From Margaritifera margaritifera (taxonomy: Eukaryota > Mollusca > Bivalvia > Unionida > Margaritiferidae), in the NCBI GenBank assembly GCA_029931535.1, contig JAQPZY010001432.1, forward strand, positions 2,436,001-2,500,000: a stretch of 64,000 nt of DNA, in the 5' to 3' direction. Within the stretch, counting starts at the first letter, position 1. The number at the start of each line of letters is the position of its first letter. Below the pieces are notes generated by a model. It worked only from the letters and a program-made list of their open reading frames with translations. It ran no database searches and was not told the origin of the DNA. Position numbers and translations under genes: made by a program. Below, piece by piece: positions 47,500 to 59,695 of this stretch.

Positions 47500-48580
47500 A
47501 TTGTTAAGACACTGTCAAGATCATTGACCATGTTAATGTTAAAACACTGTCAAGATTATTGTCCTTGTTGGTGAAGTTTTTGGCTAATTGGTAGTCTTAT
47601 TGTTTTGCTTTATTAAATGAAGAAGCCATTTATTTTGTGGAATGAGCAAAAGAGGAAGTGTGTTTAGATGTACAGTGAAGGAATATGTGACATGAACTGT
47701 TGAAGTTTCTACATGTTGTACAAGACAGTCATCCCCAGTAGCAAGAAGTAGACATTAATTGTTTGGGGACTTAACTGGATCAATGTGGATTTCTGAATTA
47801 GCTAGTCTTGTTTAACGTACTAGACAATTCAATTCCCTGTTTTGCTTCAAAGTCGTCATCTTCAGTTTAAATGGTCTTGTAATGTAACAGAATAGAAAGG
47901 GCAAGATCAGAATGTTTTCGATCAGCAAAATAAGGGCACTCATGTTGAAACCTACTCTACTGTAAGCCAGGGTACATAAAATTTGAAATAAGTCTTGGAT
48001 GGTATTAGGACAAATCTTCAGACAGTTCATCCCTATTTCAGATTTTCACAAACTGTGACATAACCTTTGTATGTGTGTTGCTTAGTAACTTTTGTTCAAA
48101 ACTGTGCTCTCAGCAATGGTCTTAGTTTTATTAATAAGTAAGCATGAAAACTGTCACTACTGATAAGTGAATAATGGCTAATAGGAATTTAATAGGTTGG
48201 CTTCCACTTGGAGAATTAAAGGCATTCTTTGATCTGGGAATCAACTTTTCATATGGAAAACATCATGTATGATTCTTGTGAACAAACTCTACATGTTCTA
48301 AAGCTATAACCTTGACAACATTTTGAATTCCCCTTCTAATATCTATGTATTGTTATTATTTATTATTTATTTATTTATTATTATTATTATTATTGGTGAC
48401 ATTACAGAATGATATATAATTCCAGACAAAAGAAAAACAATAATCCATTTTTTTATGAGATAATATTAGAAAAACAACAAAAATAACCCCATAATTTTTT
48501 AAAGCACAAATTTGTTTATATAATGTATTTATCGCTGTTTGAAAGGCTATTGTAATTTGTCAAAATCTTAAATGGGAACT
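47500..48580. other. Intron sequence with (TTA)n patch
   Basis: A ttattattatt microsatellite at about 48352-48394 and a 35-bp near-duplicate (acactgtcaagat.attg) at 47508-47570. Otherwise nothing recognised. Confidence 0.5.
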
Positions 48581-48584
48581 AATT

Positions 48585-48960
48585 GTCTTGGGAATTAATA
48601 GTCCTAGGGCACAAATTGTCTGGGGATGAATTGTCTAGGGACGATATGTTTGGGATGAAATGTCCAGGGACAAATTGTCATGGGAAGGAATCGTCCTGGG
48701 AACATATTGTCTGTAGACAACTAGTTGGGGATGAATTGTCCAGTGATGAATTGTAAAGGGAATGAATAGTCCTAGGTGACAAATTGTATGGGGATGATAT
48801 GTTGGGGATGAATTGCCCTGGGAATTATTAGTCCTAGGGGACAAATTGTTTGGGGACAGTATGTTGGGGATGAATTATCCAGGGATAAATTATCCTGAGA
48901 GACAAATTGTCTGGGGATGAGTTGTCTTGGGACAAATTGTCCTAGATCCTGAATAGACAA
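48585..48960. repeat. Degenerate ~18-20-bp repeat (ggggacaaattgtc type)
   Basis: About 20 loosely ordered units alternate ggggatgaattgtc, gggacaaattgtc and ggaatgaatagtcctagg. The minus-strand open frames over it are repeat artefacts. Confidence 0.75.
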
Positions 48961-49248
48961 GATTTTCCTGTAATTCACCCCGTTTCATAGGAGGCACAAC
49001 TCCAGTATGCTTGTTTCCTTAGTATCATTTCTGCTCTTTGTATGACCATGATGGATGTTATCTCGCTGTGGTTTGTTACACTAAGTAATCTGTGTGTATT
49101 TACAGATCTTTTCATTCATAGCTTCAATTGGTGACTTCTTATGTTGTATTGTGAATTTATATATTAATAAATTGTTCTGGACAATTATCTTTCATATGTG
49201 TAAACAAATTAATTTAACATGAATATTTTTCTTTCCCTCATTTTTCAG

Positions 49249-49291
49249 GGTGCAATCCTGACAACAATGCTTGCAACTAGAAATTTTTCCA
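49249..49291 (+). CDS. CaMKII: CaMKII exon, calmodulin-binding helix end (43 bp)
   Basis: Acceptor catttttcag and donor gtaagt. It encodes GAILTTMLATRNFS plus the first base of the next codon. ILTTML carries the Thr305/Thr306 pair whose phosphorylation blocks calmodulin rebinding. The microexon of 43 bp is typical for this position of the gene. In other animals the following exons form the alternatively spliced variable linker. None was recognised in 49292-64000, which is unsurprising as they are very short and variable. Confidence 0.95.
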
Positions 49292-50950
49292 GTAAGTAGT
49301 TTACTTTAGTATTTGTTTTACACACTTTTCTCTTAATGTATCCCTATATATTCGCAATGTTTTATGTAGGTGTATACAGTATGTTTTTATTGTGAATGTT
49401 GCATATGGTTCAGATGTTAAATTCTGCTATGTCTGTACAGCTTATTTTTAAAGGCATTTTAGTCCCATCCAATAATACAAATATTATTTAAAATAAGTGT
49501 GAGCATATATTGACATCATGCGCTAGTCTTAAATTATGGAGCATCCAAAATAATAAGGTATGTTGTCCAGAAATAATCAGCAGGGGGTGGACTCGTTTGC
49601 TTGCGTTCATTTTAATTTAAATACTCTCATTTAAAATAACAAATAGAGTTCTGTGTTGCGAACAGTTCAGACTAGTATCTCCTGAACATTGTTGTCGTGA
49701 ACATCTTAGTTGGTTTTAAAAAGAAACAGACAAAAGGTAACGAAAATATAAATGAAAATTATGATTCTACATAACTTAGAGCTTAAAGAACAAAAAGACT
49801 CCGGTCTGCTTGCTCTAATTTTTATGAAAAAATTCAGTTTAAGTCTGTAAAGTGTGATTTATGTTGTAATGGTAGCTTCATCCTTTTGGGTATTGTTTGC
49901 ATAAATTTCCTTCAAAATCAGGGTCATCACTGGCAAAACAAAGTATGGCCATAACAGTAACATTTTAAACACTAATAGTGGTTAACAATTTGAAGCATGC
50001 TGCAGTTGGATAAAGAAGTATTCAGAATCAACGTATTCTTTATCCAGTTACTTTTCTTTGTTTTCTTTTGTTTGCACTTTTATCCTGTCAGGCTTCATTT
50101 TGATGATGCCATCATTTTTTTTTTTTTAAATTGGGCTAGATAAATATCTGTAAATCTTTACACCATTTTCATTAATATCTTTTGTATTACTATTTGTTTT
50201 CGGACATTGTATGTTTTCAGATACCGAAATATTTTTGGCAAAGAATTTGTTCATGGTGTAAAATTTTCCTCTTATCCAAGATGTCTTGAACAATGTTGCA
50301 GCACAAATGAAAACCGGAACTTGATACAAGTTGTCCTGTTGTTGGGTCTCACTTTCTTTCTATCCAAGTTGGTATAACCTATTTTTAACAATTGATCCAA
50401 ATTGTCCCTTGTCAGGGTGCACAATCAGGTTGAATCAGAGTTGTGTCCAAGTTGTCCGAAATCTGGGTTGACTTGTCTTTGGTCTGAGTTGTCCCTAATT
50501 CTTGTTGACACCAGTTTAGTGCTTGTTTTTGTTGATGCCAGTTTTGTGCTTTGTGTTCCTGGAATTTAATCCAGAAAATTTATGCTAATTAGCAATCAAA
50601 GCAAGAAACATTCCTTTTTTCAATATTACTCGGACCAACAAAAATTGTTTTGATTTAGGTCAAATATTGTAATGGTTTGGTCCCCTTTTGAATTAAAAGA
50701 ACTGGATCAATCAACTTCCAGGAACGCACATTGTGTACTGAACCGTTTAACTTAGAGGTAATGTGACCAGAATCAGACTTTTAAATCTCAGTTGGTAAAT
50801 AAACACTTTCTAGATCCTTTAGTTTGAGTATATGTGTTGTAATTTGATAAACAGAGCAGAGAGAGAGATCCAAATCCATTCTTCAGACATGGCACCCAAA
50901 ATTCAGAGTGGCTATACTTGTTATCTTTCTTTGATTCTTAGCTTACTATG
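49292..50950. other. Intron sequence after the 43-bp exon
   Basis: No next CaMKII exon recognised. 50330-50520 is rich in ttgtcc words (aaattgtccctt, aagttgtccgaa, gagttgtcccta), loosely the complement of the repeat at 48585-48960. The relationship is too weak to assert. Confidence 0.45.
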
Positions 50951-50959
50951 TGTAACTAT

Positions 50960-51180
50960 TACCGTATATACTAGAGTATAAGCTCATACCAACTGCAAAC
51001 TACATAGACCCAGATCTGCTGTTGCATAATGCACCGGAAGATCTGGGTCTATGCAGTTTGGAAGGACTAATCAGTAGAACAAACAAGATAGACCCTGATC
51101 GGCTGGTGCAAAATGCGCCGGCAGATCAGGATCTATGTTGTTTGCATTTGGACCCAGCTTATATGTGAGTATATATGGTA
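50960..51180 (+). repeat. Double-palindrome MITE
   Basis: Taccgtatatactagagtat start, hairpin A (about 50995-51060), the actaatcagtagaacaaac spacer, hairpin B with some mismatches, end gtatatatggta. Plus orientation. Confidence 0.86.
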
Positions 51181-51890
51181 GTTAGAGACTCAGAATGAGA
51201 AAAAACAAAATGGCAGTTTAAAATCATCTTTTACAGAAAGACCAGTGGACAGTACCTTTAATGTCTTTTGTTCTGACATGAATTATACATGTAATTCATT
51301 TATCAACAAATTACTGAGGGATACAAATTTGCACTTCTTTTGATAATTTTATAGCATAAATGATTTAAAAAGCTAGGAAAATCTCAAATAATCATTGTAA
51401 ATTGAATACATAAGAATTTTCTTGTACCCTTTGTCACAAACCTTTTTCAGCCATAGATTTTGCTCATGGATTAAAATAGTTAAACATTTAATAGATTTAA
51501 TAAAGATAAAAAATTAAAACTTAGACAATGTAAAATGTTTTCAGAAGTTCAAGTTGAATTTGTTTATGCATTTATCTTTTATTTATTTATGTCTTACATT
51601 AGAAGAAAATATTAATTTTTTCTTTTTTATTCTTTTTACAATATTATCTTTATCCTTTTAAGATTTGTTCTCTTCTTTATATGGCATTGATTCATAAAAC
51701 AGCAGGATTTTAGGATTTTCCAACTAATAATGCAAAGTATTTATTGACATACATGAACAAAATTGTTTGAAAACTACTATAATTTCTCAGTTTCAACTAA
51801 GAGCAATTATAAAGATGAAAATGTAAAATTAAGTACTAAAGATTGAGACAGTGAAATCAAAACTAATTTTTAGCAGTGAAATCAAAACTA
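51181..51890. other. Intron sequence, nothing recognised
   Basis: AT-rich. Short adjacent duplication tgaaatcaaaactaat.tttagc at 51850-51900. Confidence 0.5.
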
Positions 51891-51893
51891 ATG

Positions 51894-52720
51894 TTTAGCT
51901 CTACTGGTCATAGACATGAAGAGCACATGGAATGGCCTGTTATATGACGTCCTTTGTCAGACAGACAGACATTAGAACAAGTTTGTTGCCGCTTCACCTC
52001 CAGAACTATGTGGAAGAGTGCCAAGAAACTTTACACACATTCACCTCAAAGGATTATTGATCCTAAATGATTAGGGTGCCAAGGGATTGGGATTGGGATC
52101 ACCCCAAGGGATTGTTGGTCCTAAATGAAAAGGGTGCCGCTTGGATATCCAACATTGCCACCACAGTGGCTATTTTGACAATCTCCTGAATGGATTGTGA
52201 TATCAACATGTGATTTTCATTTAAAGATTTCTTATTATGTCTAGTGAATGAAAATGGTGCTGATCTGGCTTCAAATATGGCCACCGGTGCAGCCATCTTG
52301 ATAATCTTGATAATGCTACTCTTAAACGGAAAGACATATTGACATGTGGTTTTCACTGGAAGACTTTTTATGATGGCTAGTTGATCCTAAATGAAAATGA
52401 TGCTGATGTGACCTCCTATATGGCCAACATAGAAGCTGTCCTTAAAATCTTGTTATCTTTACATCTCCCGAATGAATGGTCACATTGATGTGGGGTTTTC
52501 ACCAAAGGAGTTCAAATGATCTCTCATTGGTCCTAAATGAAAATGGTGCCAGTTACATCCAATATGGTTGCCACAGTGTCCAATTTGAAAATCTTGATAT
52601 ATTTTTAAGAATATCAGAGATGGTTTCAACACTCGGCAGTTGCAACGAAGAAATGGTCTTATCTTGGAATCCTGGAAATTCTTTCCAGCCAGTAGTCACT
52701 TCATTGTTCATTTGGGGTTG
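51894..52720 (+). mobile_element. Pearl-like element, family 3, copy B
   Basis: The start tttagctctactggtcatag ... aagagcacatggaatggcct forms a weak hairpin. A leader cctttgtcagacagacag follows, then about four 145-bp units, a block agagatggtttcaacactcg, and an end gaatcctggaaattctttcc. Same order of parts as 60776-62472. Confidence 0.7.
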
Positions 52721-53745
52721 GAGAAAAGATACAATATTTACTGTGCAGAAAAATTTCTCCAGAAATTAGATACACCTTTGGACAGCTTCTCAAAAACCAA
52801 TACCACCATTACTAAAACTTGAGACAATCTGTGGCATACCATCATCCAATGTATCCCTAAACCAAACATTGTATGGCTTAGACTTTCAGAGTTATGATAA
52901 ATTGATCAATTGTCAACAGCATGAACACTGTCATGTGTTGAACAAATGTATGGTAGATCAGTTTCCAAATAGAGCACTTGAACACATTTTATAGCACTGT
53001 ATATTTGAGCAACCAGTCCATTTTAATTGTCTCACCAGGTGAATGACTCATGATAAGTCTATTCAAGTTTGTTTTTATATGCCTGCCATAAGGCAGAGTG
53101 TATTATGTTGTGATGTCCGTCCATCTGTTATCAAAAGCACAGAGGTCAAGGTCATTTTTGTTTTTTCATTTCATATTAAAGCAACACAGCAGCATACTAC
53201 ATTCACTTTTTTTCTTAAGCAGACTTAAACAAATTTCTCCAAACCAGGTTTAGGATCAAAATCCTTAAGTTCTGGACCTGGTGTTCCATGGGTTGCTATT
53301 GCATTTTACTTTCACAGTAGCGACACCATGTGCATAAAGCTAATAATGTTATTGTTTTCTGGTGCATGGGAATGTCGTATTCCATGATTCATTCCATGAA
53401 TCTCTCAGTCTCTTTGGTGTTTTGTTTTCTTTATGGGAAACATGATGCATTTACTGATTTCTGTCGGCCAGTCGCGAGAGAATCATGATCATTTGCAGCC
53501 TTGCGCTTGGCACCAAAGAAATTATGTAAAGGTGCCATCGGAAAAGTAAACATGATAATCACTTGAAAATGAAAGTGTATCTGTACATGGCATCGAAAAA
53601 CAGCTGATTTTATGACGATTAACACGGGTGTTCATATTTCTCCAACAAACAAAAAAATAAGTCCTAAAATCTTGGCATTATTTTTGTAAATACAGTATGT
53701 GATAAAATGCAGGTGTTCCAAAAATCAGTTGAGGATGTATAATAT
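52721..53745. other. Intron sequence with a family 2 leader fragment
   Basis: 53078-53160 holds a leader of pearl-like family 2 (cctgccataaggcagagtgt, gttgtgatgtccgtccatct) and one decayed unit (aggtcaaggtcat). Nothing else recognised. Confidence 0.5.
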
Positions 53746-53886
53746 GATGGATTAAAACTGTGTTTATCAAAGAGAGGTGTCAAATCACACACATGTGTAA
53801 TTAGTCTTTTGAGGATTAAAACTGTGCTGAGTAATGTTTATCAAAGAGAGGTGTCAAATCACACACATGTGTAATTAGTCTTTTGA
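53746..53886. repeat. ~70-bp tandem duplication
   Basis: Two adjacent units share tttatcaaagagaggtgtca, aatcacacacatgtgtaatt and agtcttttga. They differ by a short ctgagtaatg insert. Confidence 0.9.
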
Positions 53887-55440
53887 TTAAAATTATCATT
53901 AGCAGCCAACAATCGATTAACAAGTGTCCTAATCTACTTTTCTGCTAAGATCTTACCTATGAGGCTTCACCTAATCCCGTTACAATCACTTGAATTTTGT
54001 TTGATAACTCACACACCACATGATTGATACTCACTTTGTTGAAACAGATCAAATAAAAGAATTTGGTGACAAGAAAAATCTTGTGTCCCGAGGACTCTGC
54101 TGTTGGAATATTCATGCCTCCAAAAATTAAAAGTATGCATACTTTTATGTGGATTTTAGCATCATGGAGAACCCTGTATTTATGTATATGTAATATGTGT
54201 ATGAAAAGTAAAAGAAATTACAGTATATATAAATACACACATACCTTTAGCATAGTTCAATATTGTAAGTATTTATTGCTTAGGTTCCTATTTTTTGTTT
54301 TTGTATTTGGACACTGAGTGAAATATTTAAGGATTTTTTTTTAAATGTCCGAAAACAAACAGTAAGTGTGGTAATTACTTTGAATTTCCAATTACATATT
54401 ATTTAAAATAAGCTTTGCTATTGTCACAGAGACTATTACAAAGATCACTCTGCTTGTTTCATTACCTTGTTGTCTTATATTTCATACACACTGATTTTTT
54501 GAACACCAATAATCAATATAGATCATGATTATTTTTTTTCTTCCTCAAATTTTTCACACAGGGAACTTTTGATTTATTACAAATTTACAAGTTTGGACCC
54601 TTAAGAAAATTTAAATTATTATATTTTCCTTCAATGTTTTGTACATCCCAAAAAATATTGCATAATATGTGTATGAAAAGTAAAAGAAAATACCGTAATT
54701 TCTTTGAAACAATCCTATCTGGGTGGGAGGTGGGGAAGAATGGAGATAATTCATATATTTTGTTTCATGTTGGCACATTATATTGGAGCTGTCACAACTC
54801 GATGAGGCATTGTAGTAATGTTTTTGACAAACACAAACAATACAGCCTTGCTTGTCAACTGTTTAAATTGATATTGATGATGCATCAGACATAACTAACT
54901 TTACACGGTTAGATTCCAAACAAACATTGGTTATGGTAACATTTGTTAAGCTTCAGGTATAGAAACAATTGATAGGAATCATGGATATCTGAGAAGTTTG
55001 GAAATAATAAAGCCATATATTGTAATGCAGTTGTTTGTATAAATATAGGGATCAAACTAAACAAAGCCAGTTAATTTGGGGTTTTCATCGGCCAATTAGG
55101 CAAACATTGAGCAAACATTTGTTCATGCATGCAGAATAGATTGGTTCGGTCTGAAATTTTACATCCATAATAAATAGTTACATATTTCCAAATATATCAT
55201 TTATGAATGCTTATGATAAGGCCATTGAACTTATTGCATCTCCAATTGTCAATTATCTGTCTCTGTAGGTCATTGAACTTATTGCATGTCCGATTGTAAA
55301 TTATCTGTCTCTGTTGAATTGTGCAAACAGGACACATCCTACTATATGTCCTTGTTGGGAGTATTTACAGCCTCTCCAAATAGATCAGCAATAAATGCTA
55401 ATGATAAAGTTGTTTCCTCTATTGTATGTGTAACTTTAAC
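53887..55440. other. Intron sequence with a small duplication
   Basis: Two ~47-bp adjacent units (cattgaacttattgcat.tcc, ttatctgtctctgt) lie at about 55220-55314. A repeated word atatgtgtatgaaaagtaaa occurs at 54191 and 54666. No gene recognised. Confidence 0.5.
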
Positions 55441-55443
55441 TAA

Positions 55444-56040
55444 TTAACCCTGGGAGATTCTTTTCATTTTCGCGTGAAATGGGGGTAGGCAACGCATTTT
55501 TGGGGTTACTTCTGAATGTAGCAAAACACATCTACTTAAGAAAGTTTTTTGTTTAGCTGGATGCTTTGGTGTATCAGAAACATTGTTTTTGATTGCTTAT
55601 TACGCTTGCGTATGTGCAGAAAGGTAAAAGTTGGACTTCTTTTTTTCTTTTTTTTTGTATTGGACCCCCGATTTTTGTGTCCTGGCCCCTTTTTACTCCA
55701 AATCTCAAACTTATACTACTTTTTGCAAAGGTTCATCCGTCTGTGTACAGTTCAGACTGGTCTGCTTTAGATCTAAGTCCAAAAAGTCTGAATTCTGGAC
55801 ACAAACTCCGGTTCTGAAACTGGCAATTTTCGACCCTAAAAAAATCGGGTCTCAAAAAATGCATTTTTTTCGCTGTACTTTTTAATGCAAGTAGAAAGTC
55901 AACATTATTTGGTATCATTGTAGAGCTACATATGTCTACTTTCCTGTAATACCATCCACTTTAGTGTATCTTAAATGATGTTGACGTTACAGAGCTCAGA
56001 AGTAGGGTACAACCTCATGAAACGTGGCACTAGGGGTTAA
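55444..56040. mobile_element. Small piggyBac-like MITE
   Basis: About 597 bp between TTAA sites, with inverted ends ttaaccctgggag and ctaggggttaa. Interior is unlike the 1-kb elements at 3332 and 8738. No transposase. Confidence 0.65.
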
Positions 56041-56131
56041 CGGGTTAAATTGTCTGTTTCTAGTCATTTGCCAAAACAAGATACATCCGACTGTACAGAA
56101 ATATGAATGGTAGTTATACATAAATATCACC

Positions 56132-56333
56132 TACCGTATATACTCGCATATAATCTGGTCCAAATGCAAACAACATAGACCCTGCATAATGTGCTGGCAG
56201 ATCAGGGTCTTTGATGTTTGTTCTACTGATTAGTCCTTACAAACTGCATAGATCCAGATCTGCCGGCGCATTATGTGATGGCAGATCTGGGTCTATGCAG
56301 TTGGTATTGGATTATACGCGAGTATATATGGTA
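56132..56333 (-). repeat. Double-palindrome MITE, inverted orientation
   Basis: Taccgtatatactcgcatat start, hairpin B with a deletion in one arm (acatagaccctgcataatgt), spacer tttgttctactgattagtcc, intact hairpin A, end gcgagtatatatggta. Confidence 0.86.
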
Positions 56334-56379
56334 TCTTTTAATTAGCACAAAATACAAGCTTCTGCAACAAGCTTTATGC

Positions 56380-57285
56380 CCCCCACTGCTTGCATCTTGA
56401 TATGATCCTCTCTGTCTCTCTATCCATATGTCCACACTTCTGTTCCTATAAGCTCGTTAGCATGATTGCATAAAAAAACCCCACTAAATGTAGACAAATG
56501 AAATTTGACAGGCATACGTGTATGCATATGTAGATGATGTGATTAAATTTTATGGCGATTAGAGCAATTTTTTTAATTTTGTTCACACTTTTTGAATGTT
56601 TTGGACTTGGATTTTTTTGACAAAAATCTTGTTGGCAGGATTAAGTGTAGACAAATGAAATTTTATAGGCATATTTATATGCATATTTAAAAATATCAGA
56701 TAACATTTTCAGGCTATTACAGCAATTTTTCAATTGTTTACACATTTGTAAGCTTATTGGTCTTTGTTTTATTGATAAAAACCTTCTTAGCATGATTGCA
56801 CAAAAGCCACTTGAAATAGACAGATGAGATTTGGCAGGCGTTTTTTTATACATATGTATGTAAATGATCTAATTAGATTTTCATGGTATTACTGGAACTT
56901 AATGGTGTTTTTTTAAGCAAATTTTAATACATTTTTGAACTTTACTATATTTGACAAAAACCTTGTTAGTACAGCTGAACAAAAACCATTTAAGATAGAC
57001 AAAATAAATCTGGCAGGCATATTTGTATAGGTATGTAGATGACCTAATTAGATTTTGAGGCTATTACAGCAATTTTTAAAATTTTAAAAACTGAATTATG
57101 AACTTTTTTGACAAGACCTTTATAGCATAATCACACAAAAACCAGTTGAGATAGACAAATGAAATTTAGTAGGTATGCTTGTTTGAATATATAGATGACC
57201 TGATTCAATTTTCATACCGTCATATCCATTTTTTAAATTTTAAAATGTTTTTAACTTTTTGGACATTGACATTATAGTCTGCAGT
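56380..57285. mobile_element. Pearl-like element, family 4 (about 165-bp tandem core)
   Basis: Leader tatgccccccactgcttgca then ctctctgtctctctatccat. About five units follow with agcatgattgcacaaaaacc, agatagacaaatgaaatttg, gcaggcatatttgtat and gacaaaaaccttgttag. Non-coding. Confidence 0.6.
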
Positions 57286-57479
57286 GGTGCCAAATGTGTT
57301 TTACAAAACAAAAATCTAGTTATATTCATTTTCTTCATATCCTAATTGCATTTGTGTATTTAAATTATTTCTCATACCACAAGAAATTCCTTGTTTTTCT
57401 AGAACTAAGCTCCTGTAAATTCTTTCCAGAATTGATTGAACTTTAAACATGAGCTCATAAAATGCTAACTCTGACCATA

Positions 57480-57481
<2 letters not shown>

Positions 57482-57540
<59 letters not shown>
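57482..57540. repeat. (TA)n microsatellite
   Basis: About 55 bp of uninterrupted ta/at alternation. Confidence 0.97.
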
Positions 57541-57545
<5 letters not shown>

Positions 57546-57564
57546 AATAGAGAAATATGTATAT

Positions 57565-58030
57565 ATATAAAATCTTCACTTCACATCACATATAGCATTC
57601 TCATACTGATATGTATGCTGATGACACTTCACATTCAGCATTCTCATACTGATATGTATGCTGATGACACTTCACATTCAGCATTCTCATACTGATATGT
57701 ATACTAATGATGCTTTACATTCAGCATTATCATACTGATATGTATACTAATGATGCTTCACATTCAGCATTCTCATACTGATATGTATACTAATGATGCT
57801 TTACATTCAGCATTCTCATACTGATATGTATACTAATGATGCTTTACATTCAGCATTCTCATACTGATATGTATGCTGATGACACTTCAGTTTGCACAGC
57901 AGCAACAACAGTCTCAAGTACAATCTGAACTACAAGATAATCAAAATGAGTGAATGATGGTGTAAAAATAAAAATGTTCATAAAATGTGACTAAATTAAT
58001 GTGGTTGGAACTAGACAAAGACTTGCATCT
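57565..58030 (+). pseudogene. LINE reverse transcriptase fragment with expanded catalytic motif
   Basis: The plus strand encodes HSHTDMYADDTS, the Tyr-x-Asp-Asp box of a non-LTR reverse transcriptase. Downstream come VCTAATTVSS and VVGTRQRLASQN in nearby frames, in the order expected for the RT palm and thumb. Stops and frameshifts are present. The segment carrying the catalytic box is tandemly repeated about seven times. Confidence 0.65.
57585..57890 (+). repeat. 43-bp minisatellite built from the RT catalytic motif, about 7 units
   Basis: Unit: cattctcatactgatatgta, tgctgatgacacttca, cattcag. Later units carry tactaatgatgc in place of tgctgatgacac. The last unit returns to the original form before the non-repeated RT sequence continues. 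Confidence 0.9.
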
Positions 58031-58339
58031 CAAAATCATAACTTTTCTCAAGATGTGCATTTTATGCATTTTGTCTCGTCTTCACCATTTTTGACAGAGT
58101 TATGGCCCTTTTTATTCATCTTAATATCTTTACATAGGGTAGCACCAACAGTTTTTGGCTACATCTGCAGTCAAGAATGCAGCCTCTCACCTTTGAAACA
58201 ACCCAGTATAAAATTAAAACTACATAACCATCAACATGAGATACATTTTTAAGTTCATAATAGAATGGAAAAACTGAATCAGTAAAAAGATTGGCATGAT
58301 AAAGTTGAATCTTCTGTGATTACCTCCTTTAGAATCACA
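58031..58339. other. Fragment of pearl-like family 5 and unassigned sequence
   Basis: 58050-58140 (ttgacagagttatggccctt) resembles the family at 25255 and 29228. The rest is unassigned. Confidence 0.4.
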
Positions 58340-58344
58340 CCAAC

Positions 58345-59690
58345 TGTAACAAGATAACTGGGTTAGATTTCGGATTTATAACAGAACACTTTTGATGGTG
58401 ATACAAAATGCAATGTTTATTGATGAATTACTTGAATGGGAAAAAAAGTTATGATTAATACGTGCGTGTATAAGGTCAAAATATTGGACAAATTAACGTA
58501 ATTCGCACGAACCTAATAATGTAACCCAAAATGTGTATACAAATAAATAAATACACAGTACAAAGACAAATGTTAATGATTCCCAGTAATTTCAGACGAA
58601 AAGAATGATGTGTTTTACTCAAATAGTAAAATGATGTACTTTACTCATATAGTAAAAAATTTATACTGGTATTTTATTCAAATAATAAAATGATGAAAAC
58701 AATGGGATAGATATCACACAAAATATCTTTACAATCCCAAACCACTGGGTATCACAAACCCCAAAATTAGCCCACGGCTAAAAAAATCACATGTATCGAG
58801 TAACACAAAACACTTCGTCACTGGCACGCTTGGCTATCAGTCACACTGGTCAATCAAGCAGTCAGCATTACAGGTAGTCCCCGACCACCATTCAATTCCT
58901 TGGTGAATCAAGCGATCAGTGCCCACCAATCGGTCAGCAACGCTCGATCACCTGCTACTCAAGCAACACACTGTTAATTCAGCTCTACGGCTGCTATAGT
59001 TAGCTTTACAGCTGCTATAGTCAACTCCTATGGTCGGCTCTACAGCTGGGACCTCGTCGACTCTGATCAGCTGAAAATAAATCTAACACCGTGTATTATG
59101 ATTGACACAGGCATATACGATAACACGTAATGACGTTATATACGGTAAGTTATACAAATTACATTATCGGCACAACATTACAAAGCAATAAACAAGTTCA
59201 GAAGTAAACCTACCCGTGTCCGATAATAATCCTATGGTACTAAACGTTTCCTAAAAATGCCACTATATATTGCTAATATAAAGCTCTTATTAAGTCACAA
59301 ACAAGAATAGAAAATATTTACATTGTACTACGCAAGTCGAAGCTACATAGAAAATATACATCAGAAATTGATAAATAATTTACATATCTCTATAGCTGAA
59401 GATGTGCAAATCACTGCTCATTGACAAGACGTTCCATAATGTAAAGATTTAGTCTTACGGTGAGGCATTTATACACAGACGATGCAGCCCTACATCGTCC
59501 CTGCGCTTGATGTATTCGGTTTTTCCCATCGAAAGTACTTCGAACGTGCGGCATAGGGTGAACCGAAATCATTGTTTCGAAATATTGTACAATATTTATA
59601 ACTCACTCTTGGGTATCGTTGTTACAATGAAAAACGAAACCCGAGTACATGTATTTAATAAATAAAAGGGATTTATACAATTCCGTGACA
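58345..59690. mobile_element. Probable solo LTR, about 1.35 kb
   Basis: Begins TGTAACAAGA and ends TTCCGTGACA, so it has TG...CA ends with partial inverted complementarity. It is flanked by the same 5-bp word ccaac at 58340-58344 and 59691-59695. This is the structure left when LTRs of a retrotransposon recombine. The interior is more GC- and CpG-rich than the flanks (58800-59560) and holds promoter-like TATA words on both strands. No second copy in the window, so the coding strand is undecided. Confidence 0.6.
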
Positions 59691-59695
59691 CCAAC

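Noticed and set aside
50330..50520. ttgtcc-rich stretch as an inverted partner of 48585-48960
   Set aside because: Only short words match and spacing differs, so base composition could explain it.
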